Source: Streptomyces avidinii (GTDB taxonomy: Bacteria; Actinomycetota; Actinomycetes; Streptomycetales; Streptomycetaceae). Taken from it: a stretch of DNA of 64,000 nt. Position numbers and translations under genes: made by a program. Every line of letters begins with the position of its first letter. The first letter of the stretch is position 1. The stretch covers positions 637,351-701,350 of the forward strand of contig NZ_BMVL01000002.1 in the NCBI RefSeq assembly GCF_014650695.1, given 5' to 3'. Below, in pieces: positions 35,175 to 42,647 of the stretch. The notes under the pieces are model-generated. The model saw only the letters and a program-made list of their open reading frames with translations. It was not told the origin of the DNA and searched no databases.

Positions 35175-35992
35175 CCGGCCGTCGTACGGCTGTTCCCGTC
35201 CAAGGGAAGGTAGACGATGTTCGGCGCGCCGGTGTCCGGGTGGACCTCGATGCGGGTCCGTACGCCGTACACCTCGGCCAGCAGCTCCTCGGTGAGCACC
35301 TCGTGCGGCGGGCCCGAGGCGGCCACCCGGCCGCCCGACAGGACGTAGAGCCGATCGCAGTACGCGGCGGCGAGGTTGAGGTCGTGCAGGACGAGCAGGC
35401 CGGTGGCGGGCAGGGCGCGGACCAGGGCCAGGATCTCCAGCTGGTAGCGGATGTCGAGGTGGTTGGTCGGCTCGTCGAGGGCCAGCAGGCCGGGGTCCTG
35501 GACGAGGGCGCGGGCCACCAGGGCGCGCTGGCGTTCGCCGCCGGAGAGCTCCTCGAAGCGGCGGGCGGCGAACGGGCCTGCGCCGACGGTCTCCAGGGCC
35601 TCGGCGACGCGCCGGGCGTCGCCCGGTCCGTCCTGTTCCCAGAACCGTTTGTGCGGGCTGCGCCCCATGGCGACGACCTCGCGGACGGTCAGCCCGAGGG
35701 TGCCGCTCGCGTCCTGCGGTACGACCGCCACGCGCCGGGCCCGGTCCTTGACGGTGAGCGCGCCCGCGTCCGCGCCGTCCAGCAGAACGCGGCCCGCGGT
35801 GGGGCGCAGGGCGCCATAGACGCAGCGCAGCAGGGTGGTCTTGCCGCTGCCGTTGGGGCCGACCACACCCACCGTCTCGCCGGGGCGGGCGGTGAGGTCG
35901 ATTCCGTGCAGCAGCGGGTGTCCGTCGATCTGGTAACGCACGCCCTCGACGGCGAGTTCCACCGGCGGCGCCACTTCGCGCTTCCCGGTCAT
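35171..35992 (-). CDS. btuD: ABC transporter ATPase, cobalamin uptake
   Basis: 273-residue FecCD-partner ATPase. Seen: Walker A VGPNGSGKTTLLR (about 40-52), Q-loop VVPQD, signature ELSGGERQRALVARAL, Walker B LLALDEPTNHLD and the H-loop LVLHDLN. ATG 35992 overlaps the permease stop (ATGA). From the protein alone this could serve siderophores, haem or B12. The riboswitch upstream of the operon assigns it to cobalamin or a related corrinoid. Confidence 0.93.
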   Translation of the reverse strand: MTGKREVAPPVELAVEGVRYQIDGHPLLHGIDLTARPGETVGVVGPNGSGKTTLLRCVYGALRPTAGRVLLDGADAGALTVKDRARRVAVVPQDASGTLGLTVREVVAMGRSPHKRFWEQDGPGDARRVAEALETVGAGPFAARRFEELSGGERQRALVARALVQDPGLLALDEPTNHLDIRYQLEILALVRALPATGLLVLHDLNLAAAYCDRLYVLSGGRVAASGPPHEVLTEELLAEVYGVRTRIEVHPDTGAPNIVYLPLDGNSRTTAG

Positions 35993-37017
35993 CCGGTGAT
36001 CCCCTCGGTCCGGGTGGAGCGGCGCAGCATCCACAGGAAGAACGGCCCGCCGACGAGCGCGGTGACCACGCCGACGGGCACCTCCGCGGGCGCGGCCGCG
36101 GTACGGGCGACCAGGTCGGCCAGCACCAGGAACACCGCCCCGCCCAGCGCGGCCACCGGCAGCAGCGCCCGGTGCCCGGCGCCCACGACCATGCGGGCGG
36201 CGTGCGGAACCATCAGCCCGACGAAGCCGATCGCCCCGCTGTAGGCGACGAGCACGCCGATGACGAGCGAGGTGAGGACGAAGGCGGCGGCGCGGAAGCG
36301 CGCGGCGTCGAGGCCGAGGGTGCGTGCTCCCTCCTCTCCGGCCAGCAGCAGGTCGAGCGGCCTGGCGAGGGCGATGAGCAGTCCGGTGCCGAGGAGCAGC
36401 GCGGTGGCGGGCAGGGCCAGTTCGTCCCAGCGGGCCCCGCCGAGACCGCCGAGGGTCCAGAAGAGGACGGAGCGGATCTGGTCGGGGTGCGCGGAGAGCA
36501 CGAGGACGAGGCTGGTGAGGGCGGACAGGATGTACTGGACGGCGACGCCGGCGAGCGTGAGCCGTCCGGTGGTCATGGTTCCGCCGCGGCGGGCCATCGC
36601 GTAGACGGCGACGAGCGCGGCCATGGAGCCGGCGAAGGCGGCGAGGGGCAGGCCCATGCCGAACGCGAAGGCCCCCGTACCGAAGACGATCACGAGGACG
36701 GCTCCGGCCGAGGCCCCGGAGGAGGCACCGAGCAGGAAGGGGTCGGCGAGCTCGTTGCGCACGAGGGCCTGCAGCACGGTGCCCGCGACCGCGAGCCCGG
36801 CGCCGACGACGGCCCCGAGGAGGACGCGCGGCAGCCGGACGTCCCAGATGATGGCGGCGAAGGCGCCGGTGCGCCGCTCCCCCGACAGCCCGCCGACGAC
36901 GATGTCGAAGACCCGGTCGGGGGCGATCCGTACCGCCCCCAGCGCGAGGCCGGCGACCGTGGAGGCGGCGAGCGCGGCGGCCAGGACGAGGAGGACGGCG
37001 ACGGTGCGCAGCCTCAC
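35989..37017 (-). CDS. btuC: ABC transporter permease, cobalamin uptake (FecCD family)
   Basis: 342-residue permease with about ten membrane helices. Recognisable FecCD/BtuC blocks: IWDVRLPRVLLGAVVGAGLA, NELADPFLLGASSGASAGAV, TLAGVAVQYILSAL, LFWTLGGLGGARWDEL and the conserved GFVGLMVPHAARM. GTG 37017 overlaps the binding-protein TGA (GTGA), so the three genes are coupled in the order btuF-btuC-btuD. It moves the ligand delivered by the lipoprotein across the membrane as a homodimer. Confidence 0.93.
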   Translation of the reverse strand: MRLRTVAVLLVLAAALAASTVAGLALGAVRIAPDRVFDIVVGGLSGERRTGAFAAIIWDVRLPRVLLGAVVGAGLAVAGTVLQALVRNELADPFLLGASSGASAGAVLVIVFGTGAFAFGMGLPLAAFAGSMAALVAVYAMARRGGTMTTGRLTLAGVAVQYILSALTSLVLVLSAHPDQIRSVLFWTLGGLGGARWDELALPATALLLGTGLLIALARPLDLLLAGEEGARTLGLDAARFRAAAFVLTSLVIGVLVAYSGAIGFVGLMVPHAARMVVGAGHRALLPVAALGGAVFLVLADLVARTAAAPAEVPVGVVTALVGGPFFLWMLRRSTRTEGITG

Positions 37018-38015
37018 GGGGCGGTCGGGTGGAGCTGTCCGCCGAGGGACTCGACGGCGTCTGCGACGCGCACGCCGAGGACGGCCGAGGAGAGCGGCAG
37101 CACCACGAACCGCCGGTTCTTGACGGCCGGAACCTCGGCGAGGGCCGGGTCGTTCAGCAGGCGCTGCTTCTTGGCCTCGACGGTGGTGCCGCCGTAGTCG
37201 TAGATGAGGACGACCTCGGGCCGGCGCTCGATGACCTGCTCCCACGACACGTCGCCGAAGGTGTCCTTGAGGTCGGCGAAGACGTTCGTGCCGCCGGAGA
37301 GCGAGACGATCTCGTTGCCGATGCCGTTGCCGCCGGAGGTCGCGGCGGAGGCCTCGCCGGAGTCGTAGACGAAGACGGCCGGCCGGGGGCGGTCCTTGAC
37401 CCGGGAGGTCACGGCGTCGATGCACCGCTGCTCCTCCTCGACGAGCTTCGCACCGCGCTCGGGCACGCCGAAGGTCCGCGCGACCTCGGTGATCTCGGTC
37501 TTCAGCTGGTCGAGGCCGACTCTGCCCTCGGTGCAGTACTCCACGTTGAGGCGGGAGTTGATGCCGGATGCGGCGAGTCCCTCGCGGTCGCGGCCCTGTC
37601 CCTTGTCGAAGGCGCTGGCGTACCCGCCGTAGACGAAGTCGGGGTCGGCGCCGAGCAGGACCTCCTTGGAGGGGTACTCCTTGGCCAGCACCTTGACCTT
37701 GTCGTAGGCGGGCCGGTAGACGGGGAGCACCGCGTCGTCGAGGTAGGCGGACCCGGCGATCCGGTCGCCCAGCCCGAGGGCGAGCAGTAGCTCGGTGGCG
37801 TGCTGGTTCATGGTGACCGCACGCTGCGGCGGGGCCTGGTAGGTGCTGCTCACACCGCAGTTGGTGAGGGTGTACGGAAACCCGGGCGCGGCCGCGGGGT
37901 CCCCCGCGGCCTTGTCCTCCGCCACCCCGGGAGAGCCGGCGCAGGCGGCCAGGGGTATCAGGAGTGCGACGGGTATGAGCGCGCGCAGGGCGGCGGCGCG
38001 GGAACGCGACAGCAT
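37014..38015 (-). CDS. btuF: Cobalamin-binding lipoprotein of an ABC transporter
   Basis: 333-residue periplasmic-type binding protein made as a lipoprotein (lipobox LAACAG after RALIPVALLIPLAAC). Class III fold: RAVTMNQHATELLLALGLGDRI, the long linking helix around YPSKEVLLGADPDFVYGG, and C-terminal SWEQVIERRPEVVLIYDY and PAVKNRRFVVLPL. FecB/BtuF-like. First gene of the operon; ATG 38015 has GGAGAGG upstream and stands 53 nt after the riboswitch. The B12 riboswitch implies expression when cobalamin is scarce. Confidence 0.93.
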   Translation of the reverse strand: MLSRSRAAALRALIPVALLIPLAACAGSPGVAEDKAAGDPAAAPGFPYTLTNCGVSSTYQAPPQRAVTMNQHATELLLALGLGDRIAGSAYLDDAVLPVYRPAYDKVKVLAKEYPSKEVLLGADPDFVYGGYASAFDKGQGRDREGLAASGINSRLNVEYCTEGRVGLDQLKTEITEVARTFGVPERGAKLVEEEQRCIDAVTSRVKDRPRPAVFVYDSGEASAATSGGNGIGNEIVSLSGGTNVFADLKDTFGDVSWEQVIERRPEVVLIYDYGGTTVEAKKQRLLNDPALAEVPAVKNRRFVVLPLSSAVLGVRVADAVESLGGQLHPTAP

Positions 38016-38067
38016 GACGGGGCCTCTCCGGGGGATCCGCGTCCCCTGGTCGACGTGAAACTGCGAG

Positions 38068-38200
38068 GGAGGCGGTGCGTCAGTGTCTGACTCCCGGCCT
38101 CCCGCGGGGGAAGGACCGGTCACAGTGGCGGGACCGCACCGGAATCTCACCGGTTTCCTGTCCTGCACCGCCTGGGTAACGCGCCCAGTCTGCCAGAAAC
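38068..38200 (-). ncRNA. Cobalamin (B12) riboswitch
   Basis: Read on the minus strand, the leader of btuF shows the hallmark blocks of the cobalamin riboswitch. These are GGTGCAGGACAGGAAACCGG, then GTGAGATTCCGGTGCGGTCC, the B12 box GCCACTG (38123-38129), and AGTCAGACACTGACGCACC near the 3' end. The distal arms GGCGGTGC (5', 38164-38171) and GCACCGCC (3', 38071-38078) pair to close the core. It most likely represses btuFCD when adenosylcobalamin is bound. Whether this is by masking the ribosome site or by early termination was not resolved. Confidence 0.9.
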
Positions 38201-38242
38201 CGCCAGGCCACAGGGTCTCCGTGGTCCGGCGGTGGACGCAGC

Positions 38243-38278
38243 GAAGCCCGGACGGGAGGAGTCTCCCGTCCGGGCTTC
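38243..38278 (-). terminator. Terminator downstream of tRNA-Trp
   Basis: A 15-bp perfect inverted repeat (38243-38257 with 38264-38278) around a 6-nt loop, 24 nt past the tRNA 3' end in the direction of tRNA transcription. It isolates the tRNA from the riboswitch operon on the same strand. Confidence 0.85.
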
Positions 38279-38302
38279 ATGGGAACTGCTGATCACACGG
38301 TG

Positions 38303-38376
38303 CAGGGGCGGCAGGACTCGAACCTGCGACCATCGGTTTTGGAGACCGGTGCTCTGGCCAACTGAGCTACGCCCCT
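38303..38376 (-). tRNA. trnW: tRNA-Trp (anticodon CCA)
   Basis: 74-nt cloverleaf on the minus strand. Acceptor AGGGGCG pairs with CGCCCCT; D-arm GCTCAGTTGGCCAGAGC; anticodon arm CCGGTCTCCAAAACCG-like with CCA at 38342-38340; T-arm GCAGG TTCGAGT CCTGC. Discriminator G at 38303. The 3' CCA is not encoded. Confidence 0.96.
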
Positions 38377-38455
38377 TCGGTGGATCAACCATGGCACGGC
38401 GAGACGCGGAGCTCCACTGATTAACCGTCACCGCCGATGTCGCGCGGCGGCCCGG

Positions 38456-38572
38456 TCAGCCGTACATCGCGACGCGGTAGAAAGTCGCGAGCGCGTCGTC
38501 GATGGGGTGGGGCTGCGGCCTGCCGGAGGGGTCGAGCCTGTTCCACCTCTGCAGGTTCACCGCGACCGCCAT
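38456..38572 (-). CDS. Possible 38-residue protein or 3' relic of a larger gene
   Basis: MAVAVNLQRWNRLDPSGRPQ then HPIDDALATFYRVAMYG and stop, with nearly all third positions G or C and GGAAAG 9 nt before ATG 38572. The same frame continues upstream as VTRADGKRQ before losing sense against the opposite-strand fragment, so it could be the surviving tail of a longer gene. No family recognised. Confidence 0.4.
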   Translation of the reverse strand: MAVAVNLQRWNRLDPSGRPQPHPIDDALATFYRVAMYG

Positions 38573-38619
38573 CTGCCGCTTTCCGTCGGCACGGGTCACC
38601 GCGACGTCCGCCCCCTCGG

Positions 38620-38707
38620 GGCGGACCGCCGCGCCACGTTCGAAGAGATCCTGGCCGCCCAACTCGCCCACATCGAGACCGCCCTCCTCCCCGCCGACGA
38701 GGCATGA
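38620..38707 (+). pseudogene. 3' end fragment of an unidentified gene
   Basis: The frame ADRRATFEEILAAQLAHIET then ALLPADEA and TGA (38705-38707) has a helical, protein-like character and strong codon bias, but no start or upstream domain. It meets the minus-strand tail at 38456-38572 head on. Likely a truncated gene end just before DUF5959. Confidence 0.35.
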
Positions 38708-38710
38708 GGC

Positions 38711-38735
38711 GAGGTGAGGTGAGGTGAGGTCAGGT
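38711..38735 (+). repeat. Tandem pentamer (GAGGT) forming repeated Shine-Dalgarno-like sites
   Basis: GAGGT occurs four times in tandem (38711-38730) followed by CAGGT, ending exactly at the GTG start of the DUF5959 gene (38736). Each unit resembles the ribosome-binding core GGAGGT, so slippage could change initiation strength or spacing. Confidence 0.8.
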
Positions 38736-39188
38736 GTGACGGCGGATCTGATCCGGCTGGTCGACGGCGACAGCAGTGTCGGGTTGCGGGTGCTGGGGCG
38801 GCATCGGCCCGGGGGGAGTGTGTACAACGACCATCTCGACGCCGAGATCGTCGTCACCAGCGGTATCGCCAACGGGCGGCTGAGGCTGCGGCTTTCGCCC
38901 GAGGACCTGGACGACTGGGCCGAGGCGCTCGGTGAACTCGCCGTCGGCCGCGGCATCCGATGGCCGCGCCGTGGCAACGGGATCCGCGTCGAGGTCGACC
39001 GCCGGGTCTCCACACCCGTGCCCGTCGTCACGGTCACCGACGAGGAGGTGTCCGCCTCATCGGTCCGCCTCCGGCTGGACGTGGTCGACGGCTGGGTCGA
39101 GCAGCTGCGCCGGCAGTACCACCGGGTCCGGGAGGCATGGCCGAACGAGGTCGTGGTCGGGCCGCGCCCCAGGAGCTACTGGCAGTGA
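38736..39188 (+). CDS. DUF5959 family protein
   Basis: 150 residues matching the Streptomyces DUF5959 family: DLIRLVDGDSSVGLRVLG, LDAEIVVTSGIANGRLRLRL, SPEDLDDWAEALGELAVGRG then IRWP, and DVVDGWVEQLRRQYHRVREA near the end. Small soluble alpha/beta protein with no known function. GTG 38736 was chosen because it gives the normal DLIRL start and follows the repeated GAGGT ribosome-like sites. The tail ends in RSYWQ. No clear operon partner. Confidence 0.82.
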   Translation: MTADLIRLVDGDSSVGLRVLGRHRPGGSVYNDHLDAEIVVTSGIANGRLRLRLSPEDLDDWAEALGELAVGRGIRWPRRGNGIRVEVDRRVSTPVPVVTVTDEEVSASSVRLRLDVVDGWVEQLRRQYHRVREAWPNEVVVGPRPRSYWQ

Positions 39189-39255
39189 AGGGTGGCGGGA
39201 GCCCGGCGTGCGGAGGATCGTGGGCAGGGGGACCCCTGGAGCGGGAGGTTCCGTC

Positions 39256-39765
39256 ATGCGCCGAAGTCGACGGCTCCTCGCGGCGCTCGCCCTCCTCGTC
39301 CCCGCCCTGCTGGGCTTCGCCCCCGGCGATTCGGGCGAGACGATCTCCCTCGCCGGGAACCTGCCCGGCGAGCGGCTCGACGTCACGTTGACGCAGGTGG
39401 TCGACCCCGCGAGCCCCGCGAGCGCGGCCCCCGCGACCCCCACCGGCCCCACCGGCCCCACCGGCCCCGACCGGCTCGTCGCGACGCGCTTGCGCCTGGA
39501 GAACACCGGGACCGCCGTCTACCAGGACTCCCCCGCCCCGGCCACGCATCTCCTGGACACCGCCGGGCAGCGGTTCACCGGGCTCGACCTGCCCACCGCG
39601 GCCGGACCGGCCTTCCCCGCCGCCGTCACCCTCGACCCCGGCGCCACGGCGGAGGGCTTCGTCACCTTCCGGATCCCCGCCGACGCCGAACCCGCCGCGG
39701 TCCAGTTCGCCCTCAACGGCGGACTGGCCGACGACGTCGGCCAGTGGAGCCTGCCGGCCCGGTAG
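39256..39765 (+). CDS. Small secreted DUF4352-like protein
   Basis: 169 residues. Signal peptide (RRSRRLLAALALLVPALLGF, cleavage near 22-25), then a beta-sandwich with a Thr/Gly/Pro linker (GPTGPTGP, encoded by 9-nt repeats). Strands VATRLRLENTGTAVYQDS and GFVTFRIPADAEPAAVQFAL are typical of telokin-like DUF4352 domains found in actinobacterial exported proteins. GGGAGG precedes ATG 39256. Function unknown; possibly an accessory to cell-surface enzymes. Confidence 0.7.
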   Translation: MRRSRRLLAALALLVPALLGFAPGDSGETISLAGNLPGERLDVTLTQVVDPASPASAAPATPTGPTGPTGPDRLVATRLRLENTGTAVYQDSPAPATHLLDTAGQRFTGLDLPTAAGPAFPAAVTLDPGATAEGFVTFRIPADAEPAAVQFALNGGLADDVGQWSLPAR

Positions 39766-39790
39766 CCGGCGGCCAGTTTCGGCCACCCCC

Positions 39791-39819
39791 TTGACCGCTC
39801 TGGTCCAGACCAATAGTTT
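39791..39819 (+). promoter_or_regulatory. Chitinase promoter with DasR-type operator between -35 and -10
   Basis: TTGACC (39791-39796) and TAGTTT (39814-39819) are spaced by 17 nt. The spacer holds TGGTCCAGACCA (39801-39812), a near match to the DasR response element core TGGTCTAGACCA known from Streptomyces chitinase and N-acetylglucosamine genes. Position implies repression by occlusion of RNA polymerase, relieved by glucosamine-6-phosphate. Confidence 0.8.
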
Positions 39820-39876
39820 CCGGCATGCACAGCGCACGCGCACACGCCCCGCTCCCCGCATCCGCAAAGGAAGCCC

Positions 39877-41202
39877 ATGCGCCGCAGCATGCTCGGCAGG
39901 CTGGCCGTCGCCGCCTGCTCCCTCTCCCTGCTGACCGCCTTCGCGCCCGCCGCCGCCGCGCAGGCCGACGGTGGGCACGACCGTCCGTACAAGAAGGTCG
40001 GCTACTTCACCCAATGGGGCGTCTACGGACGGGACTTCCAGGTCCAGGACCTGGAGGCGAACGGCTCCGCCGGAAAGCTGACCCACATCAACTACGCCTT
40101 CGGCAACGTCAGTCCGCAGGGCAAGTGCTTCACGGGGAACGTGCCCGGTGAAGCCGACGCCTGGGCCGACTACGTACGCCCGCTCGACGCCGCGAACTCC
40201 GTCGACGGGGTGGCCGACACCGGCGAGCAGCCGCTCGCCGGCAACTTCAACCAGCTGCGCGAGCTCAAGGCCAAGCACCCCGGGCTCAAGGTGCTGATCT
40301 CGCTGGGCGGCTGGAGCTGGTCCACCCACTTCTCGGACGCCGCGCTCACCCCGGCCTCCCGCAAGGCCTTCGTCGAGTCCTGCATCGACCTCTACATCAA
40401 GGGCAACCTTCCCCAGGACGGCGCCCGCGGCGGAGCCGGCGCGGCCGCCGGCGTCTTCGACGGGATCGACCTTGACTGGGAGTGGCCCGGTTCCGCCGGT
40501 GACACCGACACGAAGTACCGGCCCGAGGACAAGCAGAACTTCACTGCGCTCGTCAAGGAGTTCCGCACCCAGCTCGACGCGTACGCACGGAGCCAGAAGA
40601 GGAAGACCACCTACGAGCTGACGGCCTTCGTCCCGACCGCCCCCGCCAAGATCGACGCGGGCTTCGACGTCCGCCGGATCATGCGCGACCTGGACTTCGT
40701 GACCCTCCAGGGCTACGACTTCCACGTCTCCGGCGAACCGAAGACCGCCCAGCAGTCGGCGCTCCACGCCCGGGGCGACTTCAGCGTCGACGGCACGGTC
40801 GACGCCTGGCTCCGGCGCGGCGCGCCCGCGGGCAAGCTGGTGATGGGGATGCCGTTCTACGGCCAGGGCTGGACCGGCGTCAGCGGTGGCGGGGACGGCA
40901 TGGGCCAGCCGGCCGCGGGCCCGGCGCCGGCCACCTGGTCCGCCGGGTACGAGGACTACAAGGCGCTGAAGAAGCTGGCCGACTCCGGCACGTACACGAT
41001 CCACCGGGACCAGCGCGGCGGCCACGCCTGGCTCTTCGACGGCACCACCCTGTGGACGTACGACGACCCGCAGGTGCTGCGCGCCAAGACCGGGTACATC
41101 CGCGCACACGGCCTCGGCGGTGCGATGTTCTGGTCGCTCGACGCCGACACCTCCGACGGCGAGCTGATGACGGCCGTCGACCGGGGCCTGCGCGGCCGCT
41201 GA
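39877..41202 (+). CDS. chi: Secreted chitinase, glycoside hydrolase family 18
   Basis: 441 residues. Signal peptide (RLAVAACSLSLLTAFAPAAA, cleavage near 28). GH18 barrel with SLGGWSWS and the catalytic DGIDLDWEWPG (acid/base Glu202), plus GYDFHVSGEP and AMFWSLDADTSDGELM near the end. There is no carbohydrate-binding or fibronectin domain, unlike many Streptomyces ChiC/ChiD-type enzymes, so this is a single-domain chitinase. It hydrolyses chitin to oligomers. The DasR-type operator in its promoter links it to N-acetylglucosamine availability. A 15-bp hairpin terminator follows. Confidence 0.94.
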   Translation: MRRSMLGRLAVAACSLSLLTAFAPAAAAQADGGHDRPYKKVGYFTQWGVYGRDFQVQDLEANGSAGKLTHINYAFGNVSPQGKCFTGNVPGEADAWADYVRPLDAANSVDGVADTGEQPLAGNFNQLRELKAKHPGLKVLISLGGWSWSTHFSDAALTPASRKAFVESCIDLYIKGNLPQDGARGGAGAAAGVFDGIDLDWEWPGSAGDTDTKYRPEDKQNFTALVKEFRTQLDAYARSQKRKTTYELTAFVPTAPAKIDAGFDVRRIMRDLDFVTLQGYDFHVSGEPKTAQQSALHARGDFSVDGTVDAWLRRGAPAGKLVMGMPFYGQGWTGVSGGGDGMGQPAAGPAPATWSAGYEDYKALKKLADSGTYTIHRDQRGGHAWLFDGTTLWTYDDPQVLRAKTGYIRAHGLGGAMFWSLDADTSDGELMTAVDRGLRGR

Positions 41203-41220
41203 CCCGGGCCACCCGAGACC

Positions 41221-41262
41221 GGCGCCGCCGGGCCGCGGAACACCATCCGGCCCGGCGGCGCC
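41221..41262 (+). terminator. Terminator after the chitinase gene
   Basis: Perfect 15-bp stem: GGCGCCGCCGGGCCG (41221-41235) pairs with CGGCCCGGCGGCGCC (41248-41262), loop 12 nt, 18 nt after the stop codon. Confidence 0.8.
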
Positions 41263-41283
41263 CCTCCACCTACGCTGCCCCGC

Positions 41284-41670
41284 ATGGAGAACCCGACGGT
41301 GCGGGCGGTCAACCGCCTCACGACGCATTGGGCCGCACAGGCCTGCGCACAGGAACGGGGCGTGAAGGCTGCGACGGGGCTGTGGACCGAGGCGGAACTG
41401 CCACTGGATCCCCTCTGGTCGGCGAAGCTCCCGGCGGGCGCCCGGGGCACGCTGACCGGGACACCGGACGCCGACGGGAAGATGCTGGACGCGTGGGCGG
41501 CGCCGCCGCGGCGCGGCCCGGCGCCGGCCGGCCGCCCCTCATGGAGCACCGGGTCCGCCGGGCGAAGGTCCGTTTCGACCGTCCGTTCGGCTTCCTGGCC
41601 GTCCACCGGGCCTCGCGGCTGGTCCTCGCCGCGGGCTGGGTCACGGAGCCGGAGACCGCGGTCGGGGCGC
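41284..41670 (+). pseudogene. Serpin relic with central deletion and frameshift
   Basis: An intact start (ATG 41284) reads NPTVRAVNRLTTHWA and then ATGLWTEAELPLDPLWSAKL, LTGTPDADGKMLDAWAA. These are recognisable serpin segments, but the second belongs to the middle of the fold, so the region between is already missing. In another frame (about 41541-41660) comes the serpin C-terminus KVRFDRPFGFLAVHR and LVLAAGWVTEPE. A normal serpin is about 350-400 residues; here roughly 250 are absent, including the hinge and reactive-centre loop. No inhibitor activity is possible. The end overlaps the C-terminal codons of the KDG kinase on the other strand. Confidence 0.65.
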
Positions 41671-42645
41671 CCCGGTCGGCTGTCGGGCCGCGGCCAGCGC
41701 GGCCGTCTCGCTGAAGGCCGGGACGCGGCCGGTGCCGCCGCGGCCGGACACCGAGAGGGAGGCGGCGGCCATGCCGTACGCCACGGCGTCCGCGAGGGTG
41801 TCGCCGAGGGTGAGCCGGGCGGTGGTGGTGCCGGTGAAGCAGTCGCCCGCACCGGTCGCGTCCACCGGTTCGGGGTTGACGGGCACCGGGAGGTACACCG
41901 CCCCCGTGCCGTCGTCCAGCAGCAGCCGGTCGGCGCCCGAGGTGACCACGACCGTACGGGCGCCCAGCGCGCGGCAGCGGGCGGCGGCGGCGCACGGGTC
42001 GGCGGTGTCCACGAGGGCCCGCGCGTCGGCCGGGCAGGAGGTCTTGAGGAGCCCGGTCAGCGGCGCGATCCGGGCCAGCAGCTCCCGGGCCTCGGCCCGG
42101 CCGGTCAGCCGGGCGCGGAAGTTGGGGTCGTACGTCACGTGCCCGCCCGCCCCGTGCACGAGGTGGGCCGCGGCCAGTACGGCGTCGCGGCTGCTCGGCG
42201 ACAGGGCGCCGGTGATGCCGCTGGTGATGAGGGCCCCGCAGCCGGTCAGCAGCTCCCGCCAGGATGCGATGTGCCCGGGTCCCAGGGTGGATCCGGCGCT
42301 GCGCGTGCGCCAGTAGACGAACTCCCGGTCGCCGTCGGTGTCGGCGCAGAGCAGATAGGCGCCGTTGGGGTGCGGGGCGCGGCGGACGTGGGAGACGTCC
42401 ACGCCGAGCTCGGCCGCCCGGCGCAGCAGCGGTACGCCGAGCTCGTCGTCGCCGACCACGGCGAGCAGCGCGGTCCGGGCTCCGGCCGCGGCCGCGGCGG
42501 CCGCCGCGTTGAGGGCGTCCCCCGAATAGGAGATTCGGGCCGGGGTGCCGTCGGTGACCTCGCGCAGGGCGGTGGCTGCGTGGATCTCGACCAGTACCTC
42601 GCCGAGGACGAGGACGTCGTAGTGCGTGGCGGGTCGTCCGGGCAC
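41641..42645 (-). CDS. kdgK: PfkB-family 2-keto-3-deoxygluconate kinase-like sugar kinase
   Basis: 334-residue ribokinase/PfkB kinase. Seen: ISYSGDALNAAAAAAAAG near the start (substrate-binding GG/N region), VVTSGADRLLLDDG, and the signature DATGAGDCFTG (about 265-275) with the catalytic Asp and anion hole. GTG 42645 starts 2 nt after the TGA of the KDPG aldolase gene, so the two are coupled. Together they would convert 2-keto-3-deoxygluconate through KDPG to pyruvate and glyceraldehyde-3-phosphate. The C-terminal tail (TGAPRPRSPAP) runs into the serpin relic. Confidence 0.85.
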   Translation of the reverse strand: MPGRPATHYDVLVLGEVLVEIHAATALREVTDGTPARISYSGDALNAAAAAAAAGARTALLAVVGDDELGVPLLRRAAELGVDVSHVRRAPHPNGAYLLCADTDGDREFVYWRTRSAGSTLGPGHIASWRELLTGCGALITSGITGALSPSSRDAVLAAAHLVHGAGGHVTYDPNFRARLTGRAEARELLARIAPLTGLLKTSCPADARALVDTADPCAAAARCRALGARTVVVTSGADRLLLDDGTGAVYLPVPVNPEPVDATGAGDCFTGTTTARLTLGDTLADAVAYGMAAASLSVSGRGGTGRVPAFSETAALAAARQPTGAPRPRSPAP

Positions 42646-42647
42646 GG

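Noticed and set aside
35171..38015. Ferric-siderophore transporter assignment
   Set aside because: Protein families alone allow it, but the upstream cobalamin riboswitch points to B12.
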